From Rhodocyclaceae bacterium (GTDB lineage Bacteria > Pseudomonadota > Gammaproteobacteria > Burkholderiales > Rhodocyclaceae), in assembly GCA_023150275.1 (NCBI GenBank), contig JAKLLG010000003.1, positions 62,001 to 126,000 of the forward strand: 64,000 nucleotides of DNA, read 5' to 3'. The notes beneath the pieces are model-generated. The model had not been told where the DNA came from, did not search any database, and saw nothing but the letters and a program-made list of their open reading frames with translations. The position numbers and the translations under genes are program-made. Numbering within the stretch: the first letter of the stretch is position 1; every line of letters starts with the position of its first letter. Positions 62,796 through 64,000 of this stretch are shown here, piece after piece.

Positions 62796-64000
62796 GCCGC
62801 CATGTGAAGACGCTTGCCGCGACAGCCATTGCACTGGCGCTCGCCGGTTGCGCCGTCGGCCCCGACTACGAGCGTCCGTCGCTCGATGTGCCGGCGGCTT
62901 GGCGCGTCGAAGCGCCGCAGGCCGCGGAGCTCGCGAACCTGGCCTGGTGGCGGCAGTTCGGCGACCCGGTGCTCGACTCGCTGATCGAGACCGCCTTGCG
63001 CGAAAACCTCGATCTCGACATTGCCGCCGCGCGCGTCGAACGCTACCTCGGGCAGCTGTCGACGACGCGTGCGCAATTCTTTCCGCAGTTGGGCTACGGG
63101 CTCGACGTCAGCCGCAACAAGAGTTCGCGCGTTGGCGTGACGCCGCTGCCGGCCGGCAGCGACCCCTGGTACAAGCTCTATCAGGGCACCATCAGCGCCG
63201 AATGGCAGATCGACCTGTTCGGCCGTGTGCGCCGGCAGAGCGAGTCGGCGCAGGCGCGCGTGCTGTCCAGCGAGCAGGGGCGGCGCGGCACGGTGCTCAC
63301 CGTTGTTTCCGGCGTCGCCTCGGGTTACATCAATCTGCGTGCGCTCGACCGCAAGCTGGAGATCGCGCGGGCCACGGCGGCGAACTATGCCGATTCGCTG
63401 CGCATCTTCCGGCTGCGCTTCGATGGCGGCGTTGTCTCGCAGGTCGAGGTTGCGCAGGTCGAATCGCAGTATCAGCAGGCGATGCTGGCGATTCCGCTGC
63501 TGGAGCAGCAGGTGACGGCGCAGGAGAATCTGCTCTCCGTGCTGCTCGGCCGCAATCCGGGGCCGATCCCGCGTGGCCGCACGATCGAGGAACTGCCGAC
63601 CCCGGTCGTGCCGCCGGGCTTGCCGATGTCGCTGATCGAGCGCCGTCCGGATGTGCTGCAGGCCGAGCAGAACCTGATCGCCGCCAATGCCGACATCGGC
63701 GCCGCGCGCGCGCAGTATTTCCCGAACCTGACACTGACCGGCATGACCGGGTCGCTGTCCGCCGCCGCGAGCAGTTTCCTGACGGCGCCGGCGAGCATCG
63801 CGATGCTTGCTGCCAATATCGCCGGGCCGATCTTCACCTTTGGCGCCATCGAGGGGCAGGTACGTTCGGCCGAGGCGGCGCGCGACGAAGCGCTGGCCAG
63901 CTACCGCCTGGCGGTGCTCAACGCGTTGAGTGATACCAACGATGCCCTTGTCGGGGCTGAAAAGCAGACTGCCGCACTTGTTGCGCAGCAGGCGCGTGTT
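62792..64000 (+). CDS. Outer-membrane efflux factor, NodT/OprM family (3' end outside window)
   Basis: The 403 codons from the ATG at 62792 are open to the end of the window. A lipoprotein signal (MSRHVKTLAATAIALALAGC) is followed by AVGPDYERPSLDVPAAWR, typical of OprM/NodT proteins, then the two TolC-like helical repeats (LIETALRENLDLDIAAARV; LIERRPDVLQAEQNLIAANA). Third gene of the tripartite pump, coupled by an ATGA overlap. The last 50-70 residues lie outside. Confidence 0.95.
   Translation, partial: MSRHVKTLAATAIALALAGCAVGPDYERPSLDVPAAWRVEAPQAAELANLAWWRQFGDPVLDSLIETALRENLDLDIAAARVERYLGQLSTTRAQFFPQLGYGLDVSRNKSSRVGVTPLPAGSDPWYKLYQGTISAEWQIDLFGRVRRQSESAQARVLSSEQGRRGTVLTVVSGVASGYINLRALDRKLEIARATAANYADSLRIFRLRFDGGVVSQVEVAQVESQYQQAMLAIPLLEQQVTAQENLLSVLLGRNPGPIPRGRTIEELPTPVVPPGLPMSLIERRPDVLQAEQNLIAANADIGAARAQYFPNLTLTGMTGSLSAAASSFLTAPASIAMLAANIAGPIFTFGAIEGQVRSAEAARDEALASYRLAVLNALSDTNDALVGAEKQTAALVAQQARV

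Noticed and set aside
60039..62834. 931-codon minus-strand frame opposite the RND pump
   Set aside because: His/Arg/Asp-rich shadow typical of antisense in GC-rich DNA; the pump on the + strand is complete.

Overview
The window is GC-rich chromosomal DNA from a betaproteobacterium, most likely of the Rhodocyclales. The evidence is gene order: rpsU-yqeY-dnaG-rpoD with divergent tsaD, the plsY/folB pair, and leuS-lptE-holA, together with protein sequences of betaproteobacterial type. This placement is inferred from gene content; no rRNA gene is present. There is no CRISPR array, tRNA or rRNA, and no gene-free stretch exceeds 300 bases.

Layout. 1-6.4 kb: the macromolecular synthesis operon on the minus strand (rpsU, yqeY, dnaG, rpoD; rpoD runs off the left edge), divergent tsaD, then plsY, folB and ybaK. 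6.4-14.1 kb: a histidine kinase, then a tightly overlapping minus-strand operon (TAXI receptor, fused TRAP permease, DUF1850, ogt, xerD) and a chalcone-isomerase-like secreted protein. 14.2-21.4 kb: proA, a small Cys-rich protein, leuS-lptE-holA, a FecR/SPOR protein and a small unknown. 21.7-29.8 kb: a UvrD helicase, an HD-GYP protein, quinone oxidoreductase, a membrane-anchored TAXI protein coupled to a ParA-like ATPase, and two lipoproteins (META, lipocalin).

29.8-38.3 kb is more accessory: a Cys-rich small protein, a BrnT/BrnA toxin-antitoxin pair, speG, a DUF4143 ATPase, a LysR/pirin divergent pair, a WrbA-like flavoprotein, and an iron alcohol dehydrogenase with a PAS-GGDEF-EAL protein. 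dnaE follows (38.4-41.9 kb). 42.2-43.8 kb is a lower-GC scar holding a beheaded brnT, an orphan brnA, an IS end fragment and two small membrane proteins. A cupin, a large PAS/GAF-GGDEF-EAL protein, a 2-Cys peroxiredoxin and acylphosphatase follow.

48.9-58.3 kb is the most notable part: an operon encoding DabA (DUF2309), the catalytic subunit of DAB-type inorganic carbon accumulation, with four different Nuo/Mrp-like proton-channel subunits instead of the usual single DabB. It carries an overlapping leader mini-ORF, a 38-codon mini-ORF coupled at both ends, and a 139-bp inverted-repeat element. A shortened inverted relative of that element lies near position 5900. The window ends in a tripartite RND efflux operon (adaptor, pump, outer-membrane factor), truncated at the right edge.

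In function, most genes are housekeeping (replication, translation, wall and lipid metabolism). The accessory layer covers c-di-GMP signalling (two GGDEF-EAL proteins, one HD-GYP), organic-acid uptake (TAXI-TRAP), CO2/bicarbonate accumulation (DAB) and drug efflux.
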